Source: Deltaproteobacteria bacterium (GTDB taxonomy: Bacteria; Myxococcota_A; UBA9160; PR03). From it: a stretch of DNA of 64,000 nt. Position 1 is the first letter of the stretch, and every line of letters starts with the position of its first letter. The DNA lies in contig JAPSFT010000020.1 of NCBI GenBank assembly GCA_035063765.1, positions 1 through 64,000 of the forward strand, given 5' to 3'. This document shows, one piece after another, positions 18,373-26,712 of this stretch. Under the pieces are notes generated by a model. It worked only from the letters and a program-made list of their open reading frames with translations. It was not told where the DNA came from and made no database searches. A program made the position numbers and the translations under genes.

Positions 18373-19752
18373 CTACGGCTCGAGGATCGGGTGCAGGCGC
18401 TGGGCGGGCATCGTCTCGCGCAGCTTCTTGAGAGCGCGGGCCTCGAGCTGGCGCACGCGCTCGCGCGAGAGGCCGAGCGACTGCCCGATCTGCTCGAGGG
18501 TGTGCTCCTCCTCGCCCCCCAGGCCGTAGCGCAGGCGCAGGATCAGCTGCTCGCGGTCCGTGAGGCTCGAGATCAGCGTGCCGACGCCCGAGCGCATCCG
18601 GTCGCTGTCGATGCCGCCGTCCGGGGTCAGCGCGTCCGGGTTGGCCACGAACTCCTCGAGCCGCTTCTCGGTGCCCGCCACCGACGACTCGAGCGAGATC
18701 GCCTCGCGCGAGAGCCGGTCGAGGGACTCGAGCGAGTCGATGTCGGTGCCGAGCGCAGGCGCGAGCTCCGCGGCGGTGGGCTCGCGGCCGAGCTTGCCGG
18801 TCAGCTCCGCCCGCACGCGCTGGCTGCGCTGCAGCCGGTCGTGCACGTGGGAGGGCAGGCGGATCGTGCGCGAGTGGTTCTGGATCGCCCGCACCAGCGC
18901 CTGGCGGATCCACCACACGGCATAGGTCGAGAACTTGAAGCCGCGCCGGTGGTCGAACTTCTCGACCGCCCGGATCAGGCCCAGGTTGCCCTCCTGGATC
19001 AGGTCGGGGAACGAGAGGCCCAGGTTCCGGTAGTCCTTCGCGATCGCCACCACGAGCTTCAGGTTGTGCTCGATGAAGCGGTTCTTGACCCGCGTCATGC
19101 GCTCGTGCGCGTCGAGCACCAGCTCGACCCGCTCGATCATCAGGAGCTTCGGCAGGCCGGCCTCGTTCTCGAGCTCCGCGAGCCGCCTGGTCTTCCGCTT
19201 CTCCTTCTTCATCTCCTCGGCGATCGCGACGGCGCGGTCGCGCAGCTCGGCGAGCAGGGCCAGCGAGAGCTGGGCCTTGTCGAGCTCGGCGGCGATCTTC
19301 TGGTCCGCCTTCTCGAGCGTCTTCTGCGAGACGTTCCGCTTCACCGACCTCTCGCGCTCGCGCAGCAGGTCGCGCAGCCGCTTGACGGCACGCTCGACGC
19401 GGGCCGCGATCTCGCCGGTCTCCTCGTCGCCCATCGACTCCGAGAGCTTGGCCCCCGTGTGCGAGAGCGCGCGCAGCGAGTCCCAGCGCTCGACCACGTG
19501 GCGCGGCGAGCAGGGCAGCAGGTACAGGGCCGTGCGCAGGGCCTGGGTCGACGCCTCGAGCTCCTTCGCGAGGTACACCTCCTCCTCGCGGCGCAGCGTG
19601 CGGGTCCCGCCGATCTCCTGGAAATACGACTCGAGCGGCCGTCGCTCCCGCCCCGGGTCGAGGTCCTCCGCGGCGTAGGCCGCAGTGGCTCCGGTCGGAC
19701 CGCGGGAATCGACCTCCACCATCGCCGTCGTCTGCCGATCGTCCAGCTTCAC
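18373..19752 (-). CDS. rpoD: RpoD-like sigma-70 family factor
   Basis: A 459-residue sigma factor. The GTG start at 19752 has a purine-rich GGAGAGGG directly upstream. Region 1.2 is [21 protein letters not shown] ~120-residue Lys/Glu-rich non-conserved helical insert separates it from region 2. Regions 2.1-2.4 are intact: [38 protein letters not shown] and [18 protein letters not shown]. Region 3 is [16 protein letters not shown]. Region 4 ends [19 protein letters not shown] and [20 protein letters not shown]. Known: group 1/2 factors recognise TTGACA/TATAAT. It is shorter than classical RpoD and lacks a clear region 1.1, so a group-2 (RpoS-like) factor is possible. It ends convergently with the pump gene. 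Confidence 0.85.
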   Translation of the reverse strand: MKLDDRQTTAMVEVDSRGPTGATAAYAAEDLDPGRERRPLESYFQEIGGTRTLRREEEVYLAKELEASTQALRTALYLLPCSPRHVVERWDSLRALSHTGAKLSESMGDEETGEIAARVERAVKRLRDLLRERERSVKRNVSQKTLEKADQKIAAELDKAQLSLALLAELRDRAVAIAEEMKKEKRKTRRLAELENEAGLPKLLMIERVELVLDAHERMTRVKNRFIEHNLKLVVAIAKDYRNLGLSFPDLIQEGNLGLIRAVEKFDHRRGFKFSTYAVWWIRQALVRAIQNHSRTIRLPSHVHDRLQRSQRVRAELTGKLGREPTAAELAPALGTDIDSLESLDRLSREAISLESSVAGTEKRLEEFVANPDALTPDGGIDSDRMRSGVGTLISSLTDREQLILRLRYGLGGEEEHTLEQIGQSLGLSRERVRQLEARALKKLRETMPAQRLHPILEP

Positions 19753-20273
19753 TCCCTCTCCTCTAGGGGACCTCGGGTGGGCACCCCGGGGGCTACTCAC
19801 AACCATCGATGGCCGTCGCCTCGTCCCTCGGGCCGCGCTCGGTGGAGAATCGGCGCGGTGTCCGGCTTGCGACGGGGAGTCCGGGGCGGCCCGCACGCTC
19901 TTCGCGCTTGGGACGGCCTCTTCTCTCCGGCTGTTCGGGGGGCGTCCGAGCAGCCCGGCATTCTCTCCAGATCGAGCGGCCATTTCCACAACTTTTTTGG
20001 GTCCGGTGACGATCCGTCACCCTTTTTCGGGCCCGGCAAGCTCCTTTCCGGCGCTCCGCGCGGCAGACCCTGCCTCCGGGGAGCTTCGGAAGCCGTATCG
20101 GAAGGCGGTTCCGGCGACCGTAGGGAAGCCGATACAGTGGCAGGAGCCTCCATATGGTAGGTACCCGATCCAGCAGGAGCGGTTGCATCTGGGCTCGAGG
20201 GCGGCGCAGCCGGGCCTGCGCCTGCGGGTTCGATGCCGGTGAAGGAGGGCCGGATGCGCCACAATGCGCGGCC
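19753..20273. other. 521-base gap between divergent rpoD-like and argA-like genes
   Basis: No convincing coding region lies here: the open frames have no recognisable domains and differ in composition from the neighbours. The centre (about 19980-20030) is AT-richer than its surroundings, with a TTTTTT run and an intrinsic-terminator-like hairpin. A dyad GTATCGG ... CCGATAC lies near 20092-20137. It must contain the promoters of both divergent genes, but I cannot place them with confidence. Confidence 0.6.
20005..20027 (+). terminator. intrinsic terminator hairpin without an upstream annotated gene
   Basis: A 7-bp perfect stem GGTGACG / CGTCACC with a three-base ATC loop is followed by CTTTTT, a textbook Rho-independent terminator on the plus strand. 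No plus-strand gene precedes it, so it may end a small RNA or act as a leader attenuator before the argA-like gene at 20274. Confidence 0.6.
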
Positions 20274-21374
20274 GTGATCCACCCGGGCGAGGGCGCCGGC
20301 TTCTCCGAGCGCGAGTTCTACCTGCAGGGCTTCCGGGGACGGACCCTCGCCATCGCCTGCCCCCACCAGAAGCTGCTCCGGGAGCCCGAGGCCGTGGGGG
20401 CGGTGGTCTCGACCCTGGCCCGCAACGGCAGCCGGGTCCTGCTGATCTCCTCGCGCCGGGCCGCCCTCGACGGGCTGGCGGGCGAGCGGGTGATCCCGGC
20501 CTCCACCCGTGCCCTCGAGACCGTGGTCTGGCGCAGCCTGCGGCAGTCCGCGCGGGTGGGGATCGTGGCCGGAGGGCGGGAGCCCTTTGCCAGACAGGTC
20601 CGGGAGCTCGCGCTCCGGCTCGGGGTCTGCAAGCTGGTGTGGATCGACCCGGGCGGGGGGTTCCGGGACCGGAGCGGACGCCGGCTCTCCTTCGTGCACC
20701 TCGACGAGCTGCACGAGCTCCTGGCGGCAAGCCGGCGCCTGGCGAAGCGCCGGCGCGCCCTCCTGCGCGAGATCGCCGCGATGGTCGAGGGGGGGGTGCC
20801 GGCGGTGAACGTCTGCGACGCGGCCGGCCTCGACCGCGAGCTCTTCACCTACGCCGGCGCGGGGACGCTCTTCACGCGCAAGCGCTACGTGGTGGTGCGC
20901 GAGCTCGGCCTCGACGACTTCGACGCCGCCTACGACCTGATCGGCCGCGGCGTCGCGGAGGGATACCTGGCGCCGCGCCCGGCGCGCGCCGTCGACGAGG
21001 TGCTGGCCCACGGCTTCGGCGCCTTCGTGGAGGGCACGCACCTGGCCGGCATCGGCGCGCTGCTCACCTTCCCCGACGCGCCCCGGACTGGCGAGATCGC
21101 GGCGCTCTACACGCTGACGCGCTTCCTGGGCGAGGGCGTGGGCCAGCACCTCGTCGCCTTCGCCCTGCGCCGCGCGCGCGCGCAGAAGCTGCACTCGGTC
21201 TACGGGCTCACGACCCAGGCGCGCGTCGGCGCCTTCTTCGAACGCCTCGGCTTCGAGCAGGTGCCCCTCGACGGGGTGCCGGCGAGCCGCTGGCGCGGCT
21301 ACGACCGCCGCCGGCGGGGCCGGCTGCTCTGCTACCAGCGCGACGTGCGGCGCCGGCGGGCGCCGCACGCCTGA
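20274..21374 (+). CDS. ArgA-like N-acetylglutamate synthase (AAK-like plus GNAT domain)
   Basis: A 366-residue protein starting at GTG 20274. The first ~190 residues resemble a shortened amino-acid-kinase-like domain (LAIACPHQKLLREPEAVGAV, then VHLDELHELLAASRRLAKRR and VPAVNVCDAAGLDRELFTYA), which in ArgA binds arginine rather than catalysing. The last ~150 are a GNAT acetyltransferase: YVVVRELGLDDFDAAYDLI, the acetyl-CoA-binding GEIAALYTLTRFLGEGVGQH, then GLTTQARVGAFFERLGFEQV. Known: ArgA makes N-acetylglutamate for arginine synthesis. It is about 75 residues shorter than classical ArgA, mainly in the kinase-like part, so feedback control may differ. The start is uncertain; several upstream in-frame codons exist. 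Confidence 0.78.
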   Translation: MIHPGEGAGFSEREFYLQGFRGRTLAIACPHQKLLREPEAVGAVVSTLARNGSRVLLISSRRAALDGLAGERVIPASTRALETVVWRSLRQSARVGIVAGGREPFARQVRELALRLGVCKLVWIDPGGGFRDRSGRRLSFVHLDELHELLAASRRLAKRRRALLREIAAMVEGGVPAVNVCDAAGLDRELFTYAGAGTLFTRKRYVVVRELGLDDFDAAYDLIGRGVAEGYLAPRPARAVDEVLAHGFGAFVEGTHLAGIGALLTFPDAPRTGEIAALYTLTRFLGEGVGQHLVAFALRRARAQKLHSVYGLTTQARVGAFFERLGFEQVPLDGVPASRWRGYDRRRRGRLLCYQRDVRRRRAPHA

Positions 21375-21377
21375 CCC

Positions 21378-22439
21378 TCACGCCCGATCCCGGGACCAGG
21401 TGTTCGGGAACGCCGCGAAGGCCTGCGGGATGCGCCGCAGATCCTGCACCAGCTCGCGCGCGAGGCCCTCGGGCGTGCCTTCGCCGAAGCCGAGCGCGAT
21501 CGCGTCGACGAGTCCCCCGAAGCGCTTCTCGACGGCGCCCACCAGCCGGTCGTAGGGTGCGGCCGCGGCGAACTCGTGCACCACCTCGTCGGGCACCTCC
21601 GCCGCCATCTGGCTCCACTGCCCGCGCTTCGACATCGCGTGGAGCTTCGCGGCGAGCTCGTCCCAGCCGTGCAACGACAGCACCGGCGAGTAGGTGCGGG
21701 TCGAGCCGTAGAAGGCGATCCGGTAGCGGCACCACTCGAGCTGCTTCGCCACCTCGTCGGCGTTCGGGCCGGTCGCGACGAAGCCGCCACCCCAGACCTC
21801 GAAGTGCTCGCGGTCGCGCCCGGACTGCGCGAGCCCGTCGTGGAGCTGCGGCAGCGCCACCTCCTCGAGGTAGCGGCGCGTGCAGAAGCCGTGCAGGCGC
21901 ACGCCGTCGCACACGCGGCCCGCGAGCCGGATCATGTCCCGGCCGACCGCGGCGATCGTGATCGGCACGGGCGCCAGGCCGCTCCTCGGTGGTGAGAACT
22001 CGGGCGTCATCAGCGTGAAGCGGTAGTGCTCGCCCTCGTAGCGCAGCGGCTCGCCGAGCTCCCAGCAGCGCCAGATCGCCCGCAGCGACTCGACGTACTC
22101 GCGCATGCGCGGCACCGGCGCGCTCCACGGCACGCTGAAGCGCCGCTCGTTGTGGCCCTTCACCTGCGGGCCGAGCCCGAGCACGAAGCGCCCGCGCGAC
22201 TCGACCTGGAGATCCCAGGCGAGGTTCGCGGTCACCATGGGGCTGCGCGGGAAGGCCACCGCGATCGCGGTGCCGAGCTGGAGCCGCTCGGTCGCGAGCG
22301 CGGCGAGCGCGAGCGGGACGAAGGGGTCGTTGGCGATCTCGGGGGTGGTGACCCCATCGAAGCCGAGCGCCTCGGCGCGCTGCGCCGCAGCGGCGACGCG
22401 GCGCCAGTCGCCGAGCGGGATCACGGTCTCGATGCGCAT
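21378..22439 (-). CDS. LLM-class (probably F420-dependent) oxidoreductase
   Basis: A 353-residue luciferase-like monooxygenase-fold protein. Seen: the N-terminal strand RIETVIPLGDWRRVAAAAQR, AEALGFDGVTTPEIANDPFV, LQLGTAIAVAFPRSPMVTA, GRFVLGLGPQVKGHNERRFS, and RMREYVESLRAIWRCWELGE followed by Y-x-GEHYRF. These are typical of the actinobacterial/deltaproteobacterial TIGR03617-type F420 enzymes. The cofactor is inferred from family resemblance rather than proven. The gene is divergent from the HEAGH membrane protein and convergent with the argA-like gene, with 3 bases between stops. Substrate unknown. Confidence 0.88.
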   Translation of the reverse strand: MRIETVIPLGDWRRVAAAAQRAEALGFDGVTTPEIANDPFVPLALAALATERLQLGTAIAVAFPRSPMVTANLAWDLQVESRGRFVLGLGPQVKGHNERRFSVPWSAPVPRMREYVESLRAIWRCWELGEPLRYEGEHYRFTLMTPEFSPPRSGLAPVPITIAAVGRDMIRLAGRVCDGVRLHGFCTRRYLEEVALPQLHDGLAQSGRDREHFEVWGGGFVATGPNADEVAKQLEWCRYRIAFYGSTRTYSPVLSLHGWDELAAKLHAMSKRGQWSQMAAEVPDEVVHEFAAAAPYDRLVGAVEKRFGGLVDAIALGFGEGTPEGLARELVQDLRRIPQAFAAFPNTWSRDRA

Positions 22440-22537
22440 GGGGACCTCCGGGAGGAGCCCAGTATACGCGTCGGCACGGCGGGGCTCGGGTGCGCGCGGC
22501 TCTCACGGCAACCTGTCGGCGGACCGAAGACGGAGGC

Positions 22538-23044
22538 ATGGCGCAGACCCTGCTCACCGCCGGGCTCGTCCTCTACGGCGTCTGGCTGGTGCTCGCCTAC
22601 CAGTGGCACTTCGTGGACGGCGCGAACCTGCTCTTCCACGAAGCAGGGCACGTCTTCTTCGGCGTGTTCGGGACCACGATCGGAATCCTGGGAGGGACCC
22701 TCGGGCAGCTCGTCTTCCCGGTCGCCAGCCTCGTGCACTTCCTGCTCCGGCGCAGCGTCGTGGAGGCGGCCGCCGCCGCCGTCTGGCTCGGCGAGAACCT
22801 GATGAACGTGGCCCTGTACGTGGCGGATGCGCGCGCCCGGGTGCTGCCCCGCGTCGGGGGGGAGATCCACGACTGGCACTGGCTGCTGTCCCGCAGCGGG
22901 CTGCTCGAGCACGACGCCGGCGTGGCGCGGGGGTTCCACGCCCTCGGCGCACTCGTGGTCGTCGCGGGCGTGGTGGCCGCCGTCGTCGCGACGGGGTCGC
23001 GACGACGGCGGGCCTCGCAGGCCGCGACCGGAGCTGGCCTGTAA
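22538..23044 (+). CDS. small HEAGH-motif membrane protein (possible metallopeptidase)
   Basis: A 168-residue integral membrane protein. An N-terminal TM (TLLTAGLVLYGVWLVLAYQW) is followed by NLLFHEAGHVFFGVFG, a HExxH zinc-site motif at the start of a helix, as in M50-type intramembrane proteases. Two more hydrophobic segments follow (GQLVFPVASLVHFLLRR and the C-terminal LGALVVVAGVVAAVVA). A second metal-ligand motif such as NPDG is not seen, so it may be a non-catalytic relative. GGAGG is only one base from the ATG at 22538, so a GTG at 22490 is an alternative start. Its last ~20 bases overlap, on the opposite strand, the 3' arm of helix P1 of rnpB. Confidence 0.65.
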   Translation: MAQTLLTAGLVLYGVWLVLAYQWHFVDGANLLFHEAGHVFFGVFGTTIGILGGTLGQLVFPVASLVHFLLRRSVVEAAAAAVWLGENLMNVALYVADARARVLPRVGGEIHDWHWLLSRSGLLEHDAGVARGFHALGALVVVAGVVAAVVATGSRRRRASQAATGAGL

Positions 23045-23493
23045 GCCGGGTCCTGTCCCGGCGCCGGATCGCTCCGGCACCGGTGAGGATCATTCGTCTA
23101 GGCGGCGCATTGCTGCGCCGCTCGAGCGCTCTCACCCGGACGCCGGTCCCCTCCGAGAGCCGCCACCGCGAGGCGGCGGCCGCGGGCGGGGCCTCGGGCG
23201 GGCCACCCTCGGCGACGTCCCTATTCGAGCTTGCTCCGGGAGGGGTTTGCACCGCCGCCGGTCGCCCGGACGGCGCGTGGGCTCTTACCCCACGATTTCA
23301 CCCTTGCCTGTGCCTCCCCCGCGAGCCCTCACCAGGCCCGCGGCTTCGACGGCCATCGGCGGTGTGTTTCTGTTGCACTTTCCCTCGGGTCACCCCGGGT
23401 CGCCGTTAGCGACCTCCCTGCCCTGTGGAGCCCGGACTTTCCTCCCGTGGGCGGTCGTTGCCCACCGGCGATCCTCCGTCCAGCTCCGGTCGC
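23024..23493 (-). ncRNA. rnpB: RNase P RNA (bacterial class A)
   Basis: On the minus strand the region holds the diagnostic conserved segments in order: GAGGAAAGTCCGGGCTCC just after the 5' helix, AGTGCAACAGAAA-type P4-proximal sequence, a GGGTGAAATCGTGGGGTAAG-like stretch, and near the 3' end AGACGAATGATCCTCACCGG followed by an ACCCGGCTTACAGG-type tail. The 14 bases at 23480-23493 and 23024-23037 are exactly complementary and form helix P1, which sets the ends. The length of about 470 bases is at the long end for class A. RNase P RNA is the catalytic subunit that removes 5' leaders from tRNA precursors. The 3' end lies under the last codons of the convergent HEAGH gene. Confidence 0.97.
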
Positions 23494-23553
23494 CGGCCAA
23501 GGTAGGCGCACGCCCACCGCTGGCCAGCCCCGGGGCCCGCCCGCACCGGCACC

Positions 23554-23585
23554 TTGACAGCAGCCCAGTATCAAGTGAATACTGG
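23554..23585 (+). promoter_or_regulatory. promoter/operator of the HxlR-type regulator
   Basis: A consensus -35 TTGACA lies at 23554-23559. It overlaps downstream with a perfect inverted repeat, CCAGTAT (23565-23571), seven bases, ATACTGG (23579-23585). The right arm covers the expected -10 position, where GAATAC at 23577-23582 is a weak match at 17-base spacing. A dyad between -35 and -10, directly before a winged-helix regulator gene, is the usual site of autorepression. Binding by this HxlR protein is inferred. Confidence 0.6.
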
Positions 23586-23589
23586 TGCC

Positions 23590-24345
23590 GTGCCCTCCAA
23601 GGAATCTCCTATCGCACCTCCCGGAGAGCGCGAGGTTCCCCGCCCGGGCCAGATCTTCGACCCGGTGGCGCGCGCGCTCGAGCGCATCGGCGACCGCTGG
23701 ACGCTGGTCCTGATCCGCCACCTGCTCGGCGGGCCGAAGGGCTTCCAGGAGCTGCGCCAGCGCACCGGGATCGCGCCGCGCGTGCTCTCGGCGCGGCTGC
23801 AGAAGCTCGCCGACGAGGGCTGGGTCGAGCCCGTCGCCGCCGGCGCCCGCTCGCTCTACGCGGTGACCGCGCGCGGCCGCACGCTCGAGCCGATCGTGGC
23901 GGCGATCGCCCGCTGGTGGGTGCACCACGCGATGGAGGACCACGTGGCCGACGTGGGCCCCTTCAGCGAGACCTCGGCGCAGTCGATCCTCGAGTCGCTG
24001 CCGTTCCTGCTGCGCGAGGAGAACGCGCGCGGCGCCGACGTCACCTTCGAGATCCGCCTCTCGGGCGCGGGCGGCGGGGTCTGGACGGTACGCATCGCCG
24101 ATGGGCACTGCACGGTATCGCGCGGCTTCGCCGAGGCGGCTGACGTCCGCTACACGGCCGAGGCGCGCGTCTGGTGCGGCGTCGCGCTGGGACTCCTCGA
24201 CCCGCGCGACGCGGTCAAGCGCGGCCTGCTCACCAAGGATGGCGGCCGCGAGGCCCTCGACCACTACTTCCACCAGATCCCCCGCCCGCAGCCCGGCGAT
24301 CGTCCGGGCGCGGGGCGCGGCCGGAGCAGAAGGAGAACCCCGTGA
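23590..24345 (+). CDS. HxlR-family transcriptional regulator with C-terminal SCP2-like domain
   Basis: A 251-residue regulator. Residues ~15-110 are the HxlR winged helix: DPVARALERIGDRWTLVLIR, HLLGGPKGFQELRQRTGIAP and VLSARLQKLADEGWVE, then a YAVTARGRTL wing and a dimerisation helix. Residues ~135-240 look like an SCP2 sterol-carrier-like domain (VTFEIRLSGAGGGVWTVRIA, VSRGFAEAADVRYTAEA), suggesting a lipid or acyl-CoA ligand. The start is ambiguous: a TTG at 23554 would lie inside the -35 box, so the GTG at 23590 is preferred and the mRNA may be leaderless. The stop overlaps the acyl-CoA dehydrogenase GTG (GTGA), so it probably controls this operon. Confidence 0.87.
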   Translation: MPSKESPIAPPGEREVPRPGQIFDPVARALERIGDRWTLVLIRHLLGGPKGFQELRQRTGIAPRVLSARLQKLADEGWVEPVAAGARSLYAVTARGRTLEPIVAAIARWWVHHAMEDHVADVGPFSETSAQSILESLPFLLREENARGADVTFEIRLSGAGGGVWTVRIADGHCTVSRGFAEAADVRYTAEARVWCGVALGLLDPRDAVKRGLLTKDGGREALDHYFHQIPRPQPGDRPGAGRGRSRRRTP

Positions 24346-25451
24346 TCTCGTTCGGACCCACCGAGGAGCAGGACGTCGCGCGCGAGGCGATGCGCGAGTT
24401 CGCCGCCAGCGCGATGCGCCCGCAGGCACGCGCGAGCGACGAGGCGGGCGCGGTGCCCGCGGAGTTCCTGGAGCAGGCCTGGCAGCTCGGCCTCACGTCG
24501 ACCCAGATCCCCGAGGCCTTCGGCGGCGGCGGCGAGGCGCGCTCGCCCGTCACGAACGCGCTGGTGCTCGAGGAGCTGGCCCACGGCGACGCCGGGCTCG
24601 CGCTGGCGGCGCTGGCGCCGTCGCTCTTCGCGATGCCGGTCGTCGAGTTCGGGAGCCCGGCGCAGCAGCGCGAGCTGCTGCCGCTCTTCTGCGGCGAGCG
24701 CTACCACGCGGCGTCGCTGGCGCTCGTCGAGCCGGGCCCCTGCTTCGACCCGATCGGGCTGCGCACGGTGGCCGAGCGCAAGGGCGACGGCTGGGTGCTC
24801 TCGGGCGCCAAGGGCTTCGTCCCGATGGCGGACCGCGCGAGCCACTTCTTGGTGCTCGCACGCGCCGGTGACGGGGCGGGCCTCGACGCCGTGCAGGCCT
24901 TCGTGGTCCCGCGCGACGCGGCCGGGCTCGTGATCTCGGCGCCCGAGCCGAAGCTCGGCCTGAAGGCGCTGCCCACGGGCTCGCTCGCGCTCGAGCGGGT
25001 CGAGCTGCCGGGCAGTGCGAAACTCGGCGGCGACGCCGGCTGCGACGCGCGGCGCATCCTGAACCTCTCGCGCACGGCACTCGGCGCGGTGCTGGTCGGG
25101 ATCTCGCGTGCCGTCCTCGAGTACGCGATCCCCTACGCGAAGGAGCGCGAGGCCTTCGACGAGGCGATCGCGAGGAAGCAGGCGATCGCGTTCACGCTGG
25201 CCGACATGCGCATCGAGGTCGACGCGATGCGCTGGCTGGTCTGGAAGGCGGCGAGCCGGCTCGAGCAGGGCCAGGACGCCACGCGCGAGGCGCACCTCGC
25301 GCGCGGCTACTGCGCTCGCCAGGCGATGAAGATCGCCGACGACGGCGTGCAGGTGCTCGGCGGCCACGGCTTCATCCGCGAGCACCCGGTCGAGCTCTGG
25401 TACCGAAACGCCCGCACCCTCGGCGTCCTCGAAGGCGCCGTCACGCTCTAG
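24342..25451 (+). CDS. acyl-CoA dehydrogenase
   Basis: A 369-residue flavoprotein catalysing alpha,beta-dehydrogenation of an acyl-CoA. AAGGAG precedes the GTG start by about 7 bases. Seen: an N-terminal helical domain (TEEQDVAREAMREFAASAMR), the middle beta-domain (ASLALVEPGPCFDP, KGDGWVLSGAKGFVPMAD) and the C-terminal helical domain (DGVQVLGGHGFIREHPVELW). NARTLGVLEGAV carries a Glu at the catalytic-base position. The serine/threonine loop contacting FAD is less standard than usual, hinting at an unusual substrate or a partner subunit. It is translationally coupled to the HxlR/SCP2 regulator and followed 10 bases later by a second acyl-CoA dehydrogenase. Confidence 0.88.
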   Translation: MISFGPTEEQDVAREAMREFAASAMRPQARASDEAGAVPAEFLEQAWQLGLTSTQIPEAFGGGGEARSPVTNALVLEELAHGDAGLALAALAPSLFAMPVVEFGSPAQQRELLPLFCGERYHAASLALVEPGPCFDPIGLRTVAERKGDGWVLSGAKGFVPMADRASHFLVLARAGDGAGLDAVQAFVVPRDAAGLVISAPEPKLGLKALPTGSLALERVELPGSAKLGGDAGCDARRILNLSRTALGAVLVGISRAVLEYAIPYAKEREAFDEAIARKQAIAFTLADMRIEVDAMRWLVWKAASRLEQGQDATREAHLARGYCARQAMKIADDGVQVLGGHGFIREHPVELWYRNARTLGVLEGAVTL

Positions 25452-25461
25452 GAGACCCCCG

Positions 25462-26640
25462 ATGATCGACTTCAGCCTCACGCCGAACGACCGCAAGGTG
25501 CTCGACGAGCTGCGCCGCGAGGCGCTCGTGTGCCGCTCCTACGCGCGCCACTACGACGAGAACGAACACGAGTTCCCGCCCGACGAGCTGCCCGAGGCCA
25601 AGGACTTCGCGCCGCTGATGAGCCTGTTCGCGGGCCGCAGCGCCGAGGACACCGGGCTCGGCACGATGAGCATGCTGGTGGCCGCGGCCCAGAGCTGGGG
25701 CGACTACTCGGTGCGCATGCGGCGCGGCAAGGGCGGCCTCGGCAACGCCGCGCTGCGAGCCGCCGGCACCCCCGAGCAGCAGCAGCAGTGGGGGGAGCTC
25801 ACGCTCGCGATGGCGATCACCGAGCCCGGCTGCGGCTCCGATCCCTCACGCGTCCAGATGACCGCGGTGCTCGACGAGCAGGCGAACGAGTGGGTCCTGA
25901 ACGGCGAGAAGATCTTCGTCACCACCGGCTGCCGCGCCGACGGGGTCGTCGTGTGGGCCACGCTCGACCGGAGCGCCGGCCGCGCCGGCATCAAGTCGTT
26001 CCTGGTCGAGAAGGGCGCACCGGGCTTCGTCGTCGCGCACAAGGAGAAGAAGCTCGGGATCCGCGCCGACGACACGGCGGCCTACGTGTTCCAGGATTGC
26101 CGGATCCCGCGTGGCAACCTGCTGGGCGGCAACGAGGAGATCCCGAAGCAGAGCTCGGGTGGCTTCCGGGGCGTCATGAAGACCTTCAACATGACACGGC
26201 CCGGGGTGGCGGCGATCGGGCTCGGGATCGCCGAGGCGGCGCTCGACTTCACGCGTGACGCGCTGCGCGCGGCGGGCGTGGCGATCGAGTACGGACCCGG
26301 CATCGCGGCCCAGTCGGCGGCGGCGCAGCGCTTCCTCGAGCTCGAGGCGCTCTACGAGGCTGCCATGCTGACGGTGCTGCGCGCCACCTGGCTCTCCGAC
26401 AACGGCAAGCCCAACAACCTCGAGGCCTCGATCTGCAAGGCCAAGGCGGGCGCCGCGGTCCGCGAGATCACCCAGGGCTGCATCGAGCTGGTCGGACCGA
26501 TGGCGGCGTCGCGCGAACACCTGCTCGAGAAGTGGTTCCGGGACGTGCGCATCACCGACATCTACGAAGGCACGGGCCAGATCCAGCGCCTCATCATCGC
26601 GCGCGACATCCTCGGCTACGGCCGCAACGAGCTCAAGTGA
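25462..26640 (+). CDS. acyl-CoA dehydrogenase
   Basis: A 392-residue acyl-CoA dehydrogenase. ATG start 10 bases after the preceding one. Seen: MAITEPGCGSDPSRVQMTAV (FAD/substrate contact), WVLNGEKIFVTTGCRADGVV, IKSFLVEKGAPGFVVAHKEK with LGIRADDTAAYVFQDCRIP, and the C-terminal LLEKWFRDVRITDIYEGTGQ with the catalytic Glu in IYEGTGQ. All catalytic-family motifs are intact. An N-terminal stretch (CRSYARHYDENEHEFPPDEL) differs from short-chain enzymes and resembles paralogues in aromatic or complex-lipid catabolism. With its neighbour and the regulator it forms a three-gene unit. A terminator-like hairpin follows. Confidence 0.92.
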   Translation: MIDFSLTPNDRKVLDELRREALVCRSYARHYDENEHEFPPDELPEAKDFAPLMSLFAGRSAEDTGLGTMSMLVAAAQSWGDYSVRMRRGKGGLGNAALRAAGTPEQQQQWGELTLAMAITEPGCGSDPSRVQMTAVLDEQANEWVLNGEKIFVTTGCRADGVVVWATLDRSAGRAGIKSFLVEKGAPGFVVAHKEKKLGIRADDTAAYVFQDCRIPRGNLLGGNEEIPKQSSGGFRGVMKTFNMTRPGVAAIGLGIAEAALDFTRDALRAAGVAIEYGPGIAAQSAAAQRFLELEALYEAAMLTVLRATWLSDNGKPNNLEASICKAKAGAAVREITQGCIELVGPMAASREHLLEKWFRDVRITDIYEGTGQIQRLIIARDILGYGRNELK

Positions 26641-26646
26641 TCGGAC

Positions 26647-26676
26647 GGCCCGCGGGGCGCCGCGGCTCCGCGGGCC
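26647..26676. terminator. GC hairpin after the acyl-CoA dehydrogenase operon
   Basis: A perfect 9-bp stem (GGCCCGCGG / CCGCGGGCC) with a 12-base loop starts 6 bases after the operon stop and lies before the convergent membrane-protein gene. No U-tract is present. Its role as a terminator is inferred from strength and position. Confidence 0.55.
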
Positions 26677-26712
26677 ACCCTCGCGCGGGGGTGGACCGAT
26701 GCCTCCCGTCCT

